Assembly (NCBI GenBank): GCA_031281815.1
Contig: JAITEY010000067.1
Span: 1 to 6,094, forward strand
Origin: Desulfovibrio sp.
GTDB taxonomy: Bacteria; Desulfobacterota; Desulfovibrionia; Desulfovibrionales; Desulfovibrionaceae
DNA length: 6,094 nucleotides
Direction: 5' to 3'
Of the stretch, positions 1 to 5,123 are shown piece after piece. The first letter of the stretch is position 1. Each line of letters starts with the position of its first letter. Below the pieces are notes generated by a model. The model was given only the letters and a program-made list of their open reading frames with translations, was not told the DNA's origin and did no database searches. The position numbers and the translations under genes are program-made.

Positions 1-240
1 GGGTTTGCCGAGATAGCGGCCTGCATGCGCGCCATAGCCGTGGCTGAAGCCTTCCATGAGCGCCGCTTCCTGGATTTTGCCCGCAACATCAAGGAAGGCC
101 GCGCGTTTTCCCGGCCCGAACCCGTCAAATGGCGTTGCCGCAACTGCGGGTATGTGCATGAAGGCGCCGGCGCCCCGGATAAATGTCCGGCATGCGCCCA
201 TCCTCAAGCCTATTTCGAGTTGCTCGGCATCAATTGGTGA
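1..240 (+). CDS. rbr: Rubrerythrin, C-terminal part (5' end outside window)
   Basis: Frame 1 is open from the first base to the TGA at 238-240, giving 79 residues of a protein normally about 190 long. Rubrerythrin is a cytoplasmic non-haem iron peroxidase that reduces hydrogen peroxide and protects anaerobes from oxidative stress. Visible residues 16-19 (ExxH in AVAEAFHERRF) belong to the last helix of the ferritin-like domain and fit the Glu/His ligands of its diiron site. After a short linker comes the C-terminal rubredoxin-like domain, with CxxCG at residues 46-50 and CPAC at 62-65 binding one iron through four cysteines. The ending FELLGINW and the segment FARNIKEGR agree with the Desulfovibrio vulgaris protein as I remember it, which supports a Desulfovibrionaceae source. 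The domain order ferritin-like then rubredoxin is that of classical, not reverse, rubrerythrin. The stop overlaps the next gene's start. Confidence 0.96.
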   Translation, partial: GFAEIAACMRAIAVAEAFHERRFLDFARNIKEGRAFSRPEPVKWRCRNCGYVHEGAGAPDKCPACAHPQAYFELLGINW

Positions 241-1391
241 ACGACGTCCGGCATCTGATCCGGGTGCTGCATGTCGCCTCCGCGCTCGACCTCGGCGGCA
301 CGGCGAAGACAATGCAGCTTTTTGTTCAGCATCTGGACCGCCGGCGTTTTCTGCCGGCCGTCTGGAGTCCGGGGCAGGGACCGCGCGGGCGACTGTTGAG
401 GGACAGCGGCGTACCGCTGTTCATCGGCAAAGACCTCGCGGCCTGCGCCCGGCAGTTCCGTCCGCACATCGTGCACGTGCACAGGGCGGGCTGGCCCGAG
501 CCGGAGCTTTTGCGGCCCCTGCGCGCAGCCTTCAGGCCCGGCCCGGAGCATCCGTGCCGCCGCTTGCCGCGCATCGTTGAAACCAACGTCTTCGGGCGTT
601 ACGATCCTTCGCCTTCCGGGCGGCTCATCGACGTTACCCTGCTGGTTTCGCACTTCTGCGCCGAGCGGCTGCGCGTTGCCGAAGGCCGCGTCATTGAAGC
701 TCCGCGTCATGAAGTGCTGTATAATCCCGTGGACGTCGAAACCTATGCGGTCCTGACGCCCGACCCGGAACAGCGCGACTACTCAAGGCCGGTCTTCGGG
801 CGTCTTTCCCGCGCCGACCCCGGCAAATGGTCCATGTTGACGCTTGAAGCGCTGCCTCTGGTGCGCAGTCGCGTTCCCGAGTTCACCTTCCTCGTGATCG
901 GAGGCATTCCCGAAGCCGGGGAGTTTGTCAGGGCGCACGGGCTTGAAAGGCATGTGCATTTCCTGCCGCCGGCGCTTACGGACGAAGAACTGGCAGGCTT
1001 CTTCAACCGGCTGAGTTTCTTTGCGCACGCCAACAACACGGGCGAAAGTTTCGGCATGGTCATTGCCGAGGCCATGGCCGCCGGCCTGCCGGTCGTCACC
1101 CACCCGTGCCGGGACTGGCGCGACAATGCCCAAGTGGAACTGGTCCGGAACGGCGTCACGGGGTTTGTTGCGGACGGTCCTCAAGCGTACGCCGACGCCG
1201 TTGTCCGCCTTCTGAGCGATCCCGCCCTGTGCCGCGCCGCGGGCGCGGCCGCGCGCGCCGACGCGCGGGCGCGTTTCGACGTGCATGCGCTGACGCGCCG
1301 CCTTGAGGCAATCTACGACGAAACGCTGTCGCGGATATACGTTGAGACGGGTTGCGCCGCCGTAACATTGCAAGCGGCAATCGACGGGTAG
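237..1391 (+). CDS. Glycosyltransferase, GT4 (group 1) family
   Basis: The predicted 384-residue enzyme has the GT-B fold and is a retaining glycosyltransferase that moves a sugar from a nucleotide donor to an unknown acceptor, probably a surface glycan. The N-terminal Rossmann domain starts at IRVLHVASALDLGG (residues 8-21), with the glycine-rich acceptor-side loop at GGTAK (20-24). The C-terminal domain begins near GRLSRADPGKW (188-198), whose Lys197 is in the position that usually contacts the donor diphosphate. The EX7E motif is present as E270 and E278 in GESFGMVIAEAMAAGLPVV. The length is normal for GT4. I chose GTG at 237 because it makes a GTGA overlap with the rubrerythrin stop and leaves seven residues before the first strand. 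TTG at 234 is possible. No good Shine-Dalgarno sequence precedes it, so translation may depend on the upstream gene. No neighbouring gene reveals the substrate. Confidence 0.88.
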   Translation: MNDVRHLIRVLHVASALDLGGTAKTMQLFVQHLDRRRFLPAVWSPGQGPRGRLLRDSGVPLFIGKDLAACARQFRPHIVHVHRAGWPEPELLRPLRAAFRPGPEHPCRRLPRIVETNVFGRYDPSPSGRLIDVTLLVSHFCAERLRVAEGRVIEAPRHEVLYNPVDVETYAVLTPDPEQRDYSRPVFGRLSRADPGKWSMLTLEALPLVRSRVPEFTFLVIGGIPEAGEFVRAHGLERHVHFLPPALTDEELAGFFNRLSFFAHANNTGESFGMVIAEAMAAGLPVVTHPCRDWRDNAQVELVRNGVTGFVADGPQAYADAVVRLLSDPALCRAAGAAARADARARFDVHALTRRLEAIYDETLSRIYVETGCAAVTLQAAIDG

Positions 1392-1393
1392 CG

Positions 1394-1407
1394 TTTTTCC
1401 GGAAAAA
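1394..1407. repeat. Perfect 14-bp palindrome, TTTTTCCGGAAAAA
   Basis: This AT-flanked palindrome starts three bases after the glycosyltransferase stop codon and stands out in a GC-rich context. As RNA it would form only five A-U pairs around CCGG, so it is a poor terminator. As DNA it could be a binding site for a dimeric regulator of the lipoprotein gene that starts at 1500. No clear sigma70 promoter is visible next to it. Its function is unproven. Confidence 0.4.
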
Positions 1408-1436
1408 ATGGCATTGTGGCAACCGCGCCGCAGGAC

Positions 1437-1456
1437 GCGCGCCCCGTACGGCGCGC
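1437..1456 (+). other. GC-rich potential hairpin upstream of the lipoprotein gene
   Basis: GCGCGCC (1437-1443) and GGCGCGC (1450-1456) can pair across a six-base CCGTAC loop, giving a strong seven-base-pair stem about 44 bases before the lipoprotein start. No T-run follows, so it does not look like an intrinsic terminator. It may shape the 5' leader or protect an mRNA end. In such GC-rich sequence it may also be chance. Confidence 0.25.
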
Positions 1457-1489
1457 CCGCCCGTTTCCCCTGCGGCGGCAAGACGCATC

Positions 1490-1494
1490 GGAGA
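1490..1494 (+). promoter_or_regulatory. Shine-Dalgarno site fixing the lipoprotein start
   Basis: GGAGA lies six to seven bases before ATG 1500. It decides the start of the lipoprotein against the in-frame GTG at 1416. Translation from 1416 would add 28 arginine- and proline-rich residues in front of the signal peptide and spoil its normal layout. Confidence 0.75.
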
Positions 1495-1499
1495 AAACC

Positions 1500-2333
1500 A
1501 TGTTCAAGCCCGTATCCGGTCGGATGCCGCGCCCCGGCTCTTCGTTTCTTACCCGTGTTGCCGTGTGCCTTTTTCTGCTGCCGGCGCTGTCGCTCTCCGG
1601 TTGCGCAAGCAAATACGGGGAACAGACCACGCAGGTGAACTACTATCCGGATTGCTACGCCCCGATAAACGATTTGCGCTCGTCGGAATACACAACGGCC
1701 AAGAGCGCAGGGGCAGGGGCGGCGGTCGGAGCGATTCTGGGCGCATTGGTCGGCTATGCGGCCACAGGCAAGGCCTCCGGCGCCCTTGCCGGCGCCGCGG
1801 TCGGCGGCGTGGCCGGCGGAGGGGCCGGAGCGGCATACGGGTCGCACAAGAGCAGTGAGCAGGAACGCGCCGCCCTCGACGACTACAACGCCCGGCTGGA
1901 CGGCAATGTCCGGGAACTCAACCGGGCAGTTGCCGCGGCCAAAGTCGCCCGCCAGTGCTATTCCCGCCAGTTCACCGCAGCCGCCTCCGAATTTAAGGCC
2001 GGACACATCAGCAAAACCCAGTTCAACGATCGCTATCTCGAAATTGCGCAGGGGCTGCAGGAAGCCGCGAACATCCTCGGTGACGCGGGGAAAAACGGCG
2101 CGCAGTTCGCGGATGAATACAACCGGGCGCTGAACAGCGGACAACAGGGAGCAACAGAGGGCAAACCGGCGCGCGCCGGGCGTAAAGCGTCCGGGCAGAC
2201 GCGGGAGGCGGCGGTCACGCGCGGCAAAAGCGCCGACATGCACCGCTCCGTCGCGGCGGTTCAGGAGGAAGAACGCGCCCTGCTCCGCGACCTTGAAGAA
2301 AAACGAGCCCAGGCTAGGGACATTATGAGTTGA
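1500..2333 (+). CDS. Outer-membrane-type lipoprotein with glycine zipper
   Basis: This 277-residue protein has a lipoprotein signal peptide: basic residues to Arg19, a hydrophobic core at 20-31 (VAVCLFLLPALS) and the lipobox LSGC ending at Cys35. The residue after the lipidated cysteine is Ala, not Asp, so Lol-type sorting to the outer membrane is expected. The mature part begins with a tyrosine-rich stretch (NYYPDCY). Residues about 70-114 form a glycine zipper of two short Gly/Ala helices, GAILGALVGYAATG and GALAGAAVGGVAGGGAG, a motif that inserts into or oligomerises at membranes. After this comes a charged, probably helical domain (120-205) and a Lys/Arg/Glu-rich tail to 277. Two further cysteines, C52 and C153, could form a disulfide. 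I do not recognise a named family. The gene lies 42 bases before the protease and is probably cotranscribed with it. ATG at 1524 is an alternative start with no better ribosome site. Confidence 0.85.
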   Translation: MFKPVSGRMPRPGSSFLTRVAVCLFLLPALSLSGCASKYGEQTTQVNYYPDCYAPINDLRSSEYTTAKSAGAGAAVGAILGALVGYAATGKASGALAGAAVGGVAGGGAGAAYGSHKSSEQERAALDDYNARLDGNVRELNRAVAAAKVARQCYSRQFTAAASEFKAGHISKTQFNDRYLEIAQGLQEAANILGDAGKNGAQFADEYNRALNSGQQGATEGKPARAGRKASGQTREAAVTRGKSADMHRSVAAVQEEERALLRDLEEKRAQARDIMS

Positions 2334-2375
2334 CGGGCGGTGACCCCGCAACAATGATTTCGGAAGTAAGGCGAC

Positions 2376-3488
2376 ATGAGCGAACACGACGTCCCCTCGG
2401 AAGGAAAGGATACGGAACGGGCCGAGGCGGTCCTTTGGTACCGGCGGGCGGGATTCTGGTTCGTTGCGGGCGTACTCCTCGGCGTTGCGGCCATACTTCT
2501 GCATGTGTACGGACTTTTCCCCGCGTTGCGGCACGCGGAGGCCCCGGCGCCGCCCGTTGCCGCCGCTCCCGCGGAAGCGGACGATGCCGCGGCGCGCCTG
2601 GAACGCCTGCGCGCCGGCAACAGAGGACTTGAAGACGAAGTGTTGCGCCTGAAAGCCTTGTTGCGCGAAGACCCCTGCGCTTTGCCCGCCCTGTTGGGGA
2701 AAACCGTTCCGGAAGGAGCGGTCGCAACGCCGCCTGATCCCGCCGCAACGCCGTCAAGCCCCGGTCCGGTCCCTGCCGGAGCAGGCAAGAACACGCCCGC
2801 GCCGACCTCCGCGCCGACCTCCGCGCCTCCGCCGGCCGTACCCGCCGGGATCGCCGAACTGCTGACGGGCGCCACCGTGTTTGTCGTCTCCTCATACGAC
2901 GACTCGGTTGGCCTGGGTTCGGGTTTTTTCGTCGCCCCCGGCATCGTCGCCACCAACAGGCATGTGGCCCGGTCGCCGCAGGCACAGGTCATCGTCGGCA
3001 ACAAGGTCTTGGGCGGCATGCGCCGCGCAGGCGTTGTCGCCTTCAGCGCCGACGAAGACCGCGATTTTGCCTTGCTGCAGGTTGACGGAAGAGAGGCGGC
3101 CGCCGCGCCCTTTCTGCGCATAGCCGACGGCGCGAAACGCACCGAGCGCGTGAGCGCCTGGGGATTCCCGGGTTACATTGCGGCCATTGACCCCAAACTT
3201 TCGGCCATGGCCGAAGGCGACATCAACTCGGTGCCGGATGTGGTGTACTCCGAAGGGGTGGTCAGCGTCGTTCTGGACAGGGTTCCGCCCGTGATCCTGC
3301 ATACCGCCGCGCTGTCCCAGGGCAACAGCGGCGGTCCTCTGGTCAATGTCGCCGGCGTGGTCGTCGGCATCAACACTTTTATCCGTCAGGCCGACCAGTC
3401 GTACAGCCAGACCAATATAGCCCTGCCCGGCTCGGAGCTGGCCGCATTTATGCGCGCGGGCGGGTTCAAGCCGACCGGACCGGAATGA
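2376..3488 (+). CDS. Membrane-anchored periplasmic trypsin/HtrA-like serine protease
   Basis: The 370-residue protein starts with a charged cytoplasmic tail ending in Arg23-Arg24. A single membrane helix at about 25-48 (FWFVAGVLLGVAAILLHVYG) then places the rest in the periplasm. A coiled coil at 71-97 has regular heptads (L75, L78, N82, L85, V89, L92, L96). Cys101 and a Pro/Ala/Thr-rich linker (100-157) follow, including a 12-base tandem duplication. Residues about 160-362 form a chymotrypsin-fold domain with an intact triad: His196 in ATNRHV, Asp230 in DRDFALLQ and Ser318 in GNSGGPLV. The domain should therefore be active. There is no PDZ domain, unlike DegP or DegS, so a name from that family is not justified. 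AAGG at 2368-2371 is the ribosome site. Its place directly before the SrfA-like gene suggests a role in processing or quality control of that system, which is inference. The substrate is unknown. Confidence 0.88.
   Translation: MSEHDVPSEGKDTERAEAVLWYRRAGFWFVAGVLLGVAAILLHVYGLFPALRHAEAPAPPVAAAPAEADDAAARLERLRAGNRGLEDEVLRLKALLREDPCALPALLGKTVPEGAVATPPDPAATPSSPGPVPAGAGKNTPAPTSAPTSAPPPAVPAGIAELLTGATVFVVSSYDDSVGLGSGFFVAPGIVATNRHVARSPQAQVIVGNKVLGGMRRAGVVAFSADEDRDFALLQVDGREAAAAPFLRIADGAKRTERVSAWGFPGYIAAIDPKLSAMAEGDINSVPDVVYSEGVVSVVLDRVPPVILHTAALSQGNSGGPLVNVAGVVVGINTFIRQADQSYSQTNIALPGSELAAFMRAGGFKPTGPE
2801..2824 (+). repeat. 12-bp tandem duplication in the protease linker
   Basis: GCCGACCTCCGC occurs twice back to back (2801-2812 and 2813-2824) and codes for the repeated residues PTSA in the proline-rich linker between coiled coil and protease domain. 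Being in frame and a multiple of three, it changes linker length without breaking the gene. It probably arose by replication slippage. Confidence 0.75.
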
Positions 3489-3616
3489 CACCGATGCCTC
3501 AATAAAGTTCCACAGCAGGCAAAAATTATGTCAATATCGGGCACCGAACCGGAACGACACCCACACAGCAACAACCGGTACCGGAACGACACCCGTACCG
3601 GAATGACACCGATGCC
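3479..3616. repeat. Irregular cluster of short direct repeats before the SrfA-like gene
   Basis: Four copies share the core ACCGGAAYGACACC. Copies 1 (3479-3498) and 4 (3597-3616) are identical over 20 bases, ACCGGAATGACACCGATGCC. Copies 2 (3548-3562) and 3 (3580-3594) are identical over 15 bases, ACCGGAACGACACCC. Starts are spaced 69, 32 and 17 bases. Copy 1 overlaps the protease stop codon and copy 4 ends 14 bases before the SrfA start. A 10-bp palindrome CCGGTACCGG (3575-3584) sits at copy 3. The copies lie in different reading frames relative to the possible leader ORF, so any selection acts on the DNA or RNA rather than on a peptide. A cluster of operator sites or RNA-binding sites is plausible. 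A mobile intergenic repeat is the main alternative. Confidence 0.8.
3499..3540 (+). promoter_or_regulatory. AT-rich island, possible promoter region for the SrfA-like gene
   Basis: These 42 bases contain only 15 G or C, a sharp drop from the GC-rich flanks, and follow the protease stop. TTCCAC (3508-3513) and CAATAT (3532-3537) are 18 bases apart but match sigma70 boxes poorly, so no exact start site can be given. Combined with the 142-base gap between genes, this makes a separate promoter for the SrfA-like gene likely but unproven. No terminator hairpin is visible here, so read-through from the protease gene is also possible. Confidence 0.35.
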
Positions 3617-3623
3617 GGGATAA
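3528..3623 (+). CDS. Possible 31-codon leader ORF (uncertain)
   Basis: ATG at 3528 opens a 31-codon frame ending with TAA at 3621-3623, seven bases before the SrfA-like start. An AGG at 3517-3519 lies eight bases upstream and could serve as a ribosome site. The peptide begins MSISGTEPERHPHSNN, is hydrophilic and has no membrane segment or signal peptide. The arrangement would allow translational coupling to the next gene, whose own ribosome site is weak. Against it, the internal DNA repeats fall in different frames of the ORF, so the peptide itself shows no sign of selection. I do not recognise the sequence. It may be a chance frame. Confidence 0.25.
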   Translation: MSISGTEPERHPHSNNRYRNDTRTGMTPMPG

Positions 3624-3630
3624 CAAGAGC

Positions 3631-5085
3631 ATGTCGTCGACCCTCATAGCAACCACCAGGCGCGGCGCTTACAATGCCTTGCGTTTTCAGGGCATTCTGG
3701 TGACCGAGAGCTACGCGCAACTGGCCGCCCTGCTTGAAAAACGCCTTTCACCGCGTCACGCCCGCTTTTTGGCCGAACCGGCCCACGATGCGTCCGGAAG
3801 CACGACGGACTGGTACACACGGACCGAAGAACGCGTAAGGCCGATCGCGGAACTGCCGGAAAACGAAAAAAGCGCGGCGTTGCGGGCCGTTTCCGCCGTG
3901 GCCTCGGATATCGCGGAACTGGCGGAAACGCTGAAAGCCGGCCCGGATTCCTCCTCCGTCATCCGGGGCAATATTCTTTCCCTGGCCTTGCATTACCCCG
4001 GCGAAGAACACCTGTACACGGCAGGCGACCAGCCTGTGCTGACCTGCTGGGGCTTCGACCCCGGCTCTCCCGACGTGCAGCCGGAAGACCTTGTGCGGCT
4101 GGGCAGCGCGCTTCCCGTGCCCAAGGCCGCCGCATCGGCCCCGGGCACAGCGACTCCGGCCGCGCCGGCACAGGAAAGCGCGACTTTCGCCGCCGCCCCG
4201 GCGGCCGCGCGCAGTATCGCGGCATTCCCGTGGGGTGCCTTGCTGCGGCTGCTTGCGGGTCTGGCCTTGGCGCTCGCCCTGTATTTCCTCATTGCCCTGC
4301 TCGCCGGACCGTCCGGCTGCCTGCCCGCCGGGCAACGGCTCGGCGGCTGCGCGCCCGCGCCCGCGCCCGCGCCGCCGGCCGCGAATACCGCGGCCGAAGC
4401 ACCGGAAACGGACGCGGTACTGCTGCGCGGCCTGAACGCCGAACAAGAAAAGGAAGCATCCCTGCGCCGCGAGCTGGCGGACCTGCAACGCCGCCTGGAG
4501 GCTCGAATCCTGGAATGCCCGCGTACCCCGCCTCCCCCGTCGGAGCCGGAAAAAAAAGCGCCGGAAAAAGAAGAAGCGGAAGTGCCTCCTCCGGCCCTCG
4601 CGGACCTCATGCCCGTTACTCCCGATCCCGAGCCTGAGCCGCCCGCGCCGCAACCCGAACCAAAGCCCGAGCCCAAACCGAAAGCTCCTGCGCAGAAAAA
4701 GGGAGAGGACCTGAAAATACCTGAAGAAGCACGCAAAAACAAAGATATGCGTTTTCTCGAAGGATGCTGGAATTCCGATTCCGGCTTGGTGGATTCTTCC
4801 GGCGACCCGGTCATCGTGACCTATTGTTTCGACGACAAGGGCAACGGCACACGGGCCATAACCCGGAAACAGAGAGGTGATCGCTGCGCGGGGTCGGTGC
4901 GGGCGCGCTTCGACGGGTCGGGCAAGCTGCTCATCGACGCCGACGGCGCGGCCTGCCCGCGCGGCAGCGCCTTTGTGCCGCACCGCGTCGAATGCCTGCC
5001 GGGAGCCGGCGGGGACGCGCGCTGCAACGGCAGGGAACTGGGCGGGTTCAAAAACCGCTGGAATGCGAAATTCCGCAAAAATTGA
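3631..5085 (+). CDS. srfA: SrfA-family protein (SrfABC putative virulence/effector system)
   Basis: The 484-residue protein resembles enterobacterial SrfA as I remember it. Shared features are DWY at 60-62, the segment HYPGEEHLYTAGDQPVLTCWGF (first domain, up to about 160) and the C-terminal cysteine pattern. The first 200 residues are probably cytoplasmic. One membrane helix spans about 203-225 (LLRLLAGLALALALYFLIAL). A periplasmic coiled coil follows at about 271-295 (leucines 278, 282, 285, 289), ending at Cys296. An acidic and Pro/Lys-rich arm fills 297-365, with TonB-like EP and KP dipeptides at 331-353. The end domain (373-484) starts MRFLEGCW and has six cysteines (379, 399, 419, 442, 455, 465), likely disulfide-bonded. 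The ribosome site is weak: AAGAG almost touches the ATG and GGGA lies at 3617-3620. No earlier in-frame start exists, because a stop lies at 3604-3606. Its biochemical role is not established. Confidence 0.8.
   Translation: MSSTLIATTRRGAYNALRFQGILVTESYAQLAALLEKRLSPRHARFLAEPAHDASGSTTDWYTRTEERVRPIAELPENEKSAALRAVSAVASDIAELAETLKAGPDSSSVIRGNILSLALHYPGEEHLYTAGDQPVLTCWGFDPGSPDVQPEDLVRLGSALPVPKAAASAPGTATPAAPAQESATFAAAPAAARSIAAFPWGALLRLLAGLALALALYFLIALLAGPSGCLPAGQRLGGCAPAPAPAPPAANTAAEAPETDAVLLRGLNAEQEKEASLRRELADLQRRLEARILECPRTPPPPSEPEKKAPEKEEAEVPPPALADLMPVTPDPEPEPPAPQPEPKPEPKPKAPAQKKGEDLKIPEEARKNKDMRFLEGCWNSDSGLVDSSGDPVIVTYCFDDKGNGTRAITRKQRGDRCAGSVRARFDGSGKLLIDADGAACPRGSAFVPHRVECLPGAGGDARCNGRELGGFKNRWNAKFRKN
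4351..4374 (+). repeat. Hexamer microsatellite, GCGCCC x4
   Basis: GCGCCC occurs three times exactly and a fourth time as GCGCCG, coding for an Ala-Pro run just after the SrfA membrane helix. The unit is a multiple of three, so copy-number changes would alter only the length of the periplasmic arm. Confidence 0.8.
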
Positions 5086-5123
5086 AAGGCGTCACCCCTT
5101 GCCGACAACGCAGGATGGGCACA

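Noticed and set aside
183..236. Longer glycosyltransferase starting at ATG 183.
   Set aside because: It would overlap rubrerythrin by 58 bases and add 18 residues ahead of the first Rossmann strand without any family support. The GTG at 237 gives a normal N terminus.
1416..1499. Longer lipoprotein starting at GTG 1416.
   Set aside because: It adds 28 Arg/Pro-rich residues before the signal peptide, whereas ATG 1500 has a good GGAGA ribosome site.
783..2534. Minus-strand open frame of 583 codons across the glycosyltransferase, lipoprotein and protease start.
   Set aside because: It runs antisense to three well-supported genes, crosses their boundaries, and its translation is Arg-rich without any recognisable motif. 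High GC content makes long antisense frames common.
2261..3142. Minus-strand open frame of 293 codons opposite the protease.
   Set aside because: The composition is Ser/Ala/Arg-rich, typical of an antisense shadow, and the opposite strand holds an intact catalytic triad.
2376..3488. DegP or DegS.
   Set aside because: There is no PDZ domain, and the coiled coil plus proline arm is not found in those proteins. Only the trypsin-like fold is shared.
3479..3616. CRISPR array.
   Set aside because: The repeats are only 15-20 bases and spacings are irregular (69, 32, 17). No cas gene is visible.
3748..4983. Minus-strand open frame of 411 codons opposite srfA.
   Set aside because: It is an Arg/Gly-rich shadow of the SrfA coding frame with no domain, and the plus-strand reading has clear family features.
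3631..5085. TonB, because of the EP/KP arm.
   Set aside because: TonB has an N-terminal membrane anchor and a different C-terminal domain. Here a 200-residue cytoplasmic domain precedes the helix and the end domain is cysteine-rich, matching the SrfA pattern.
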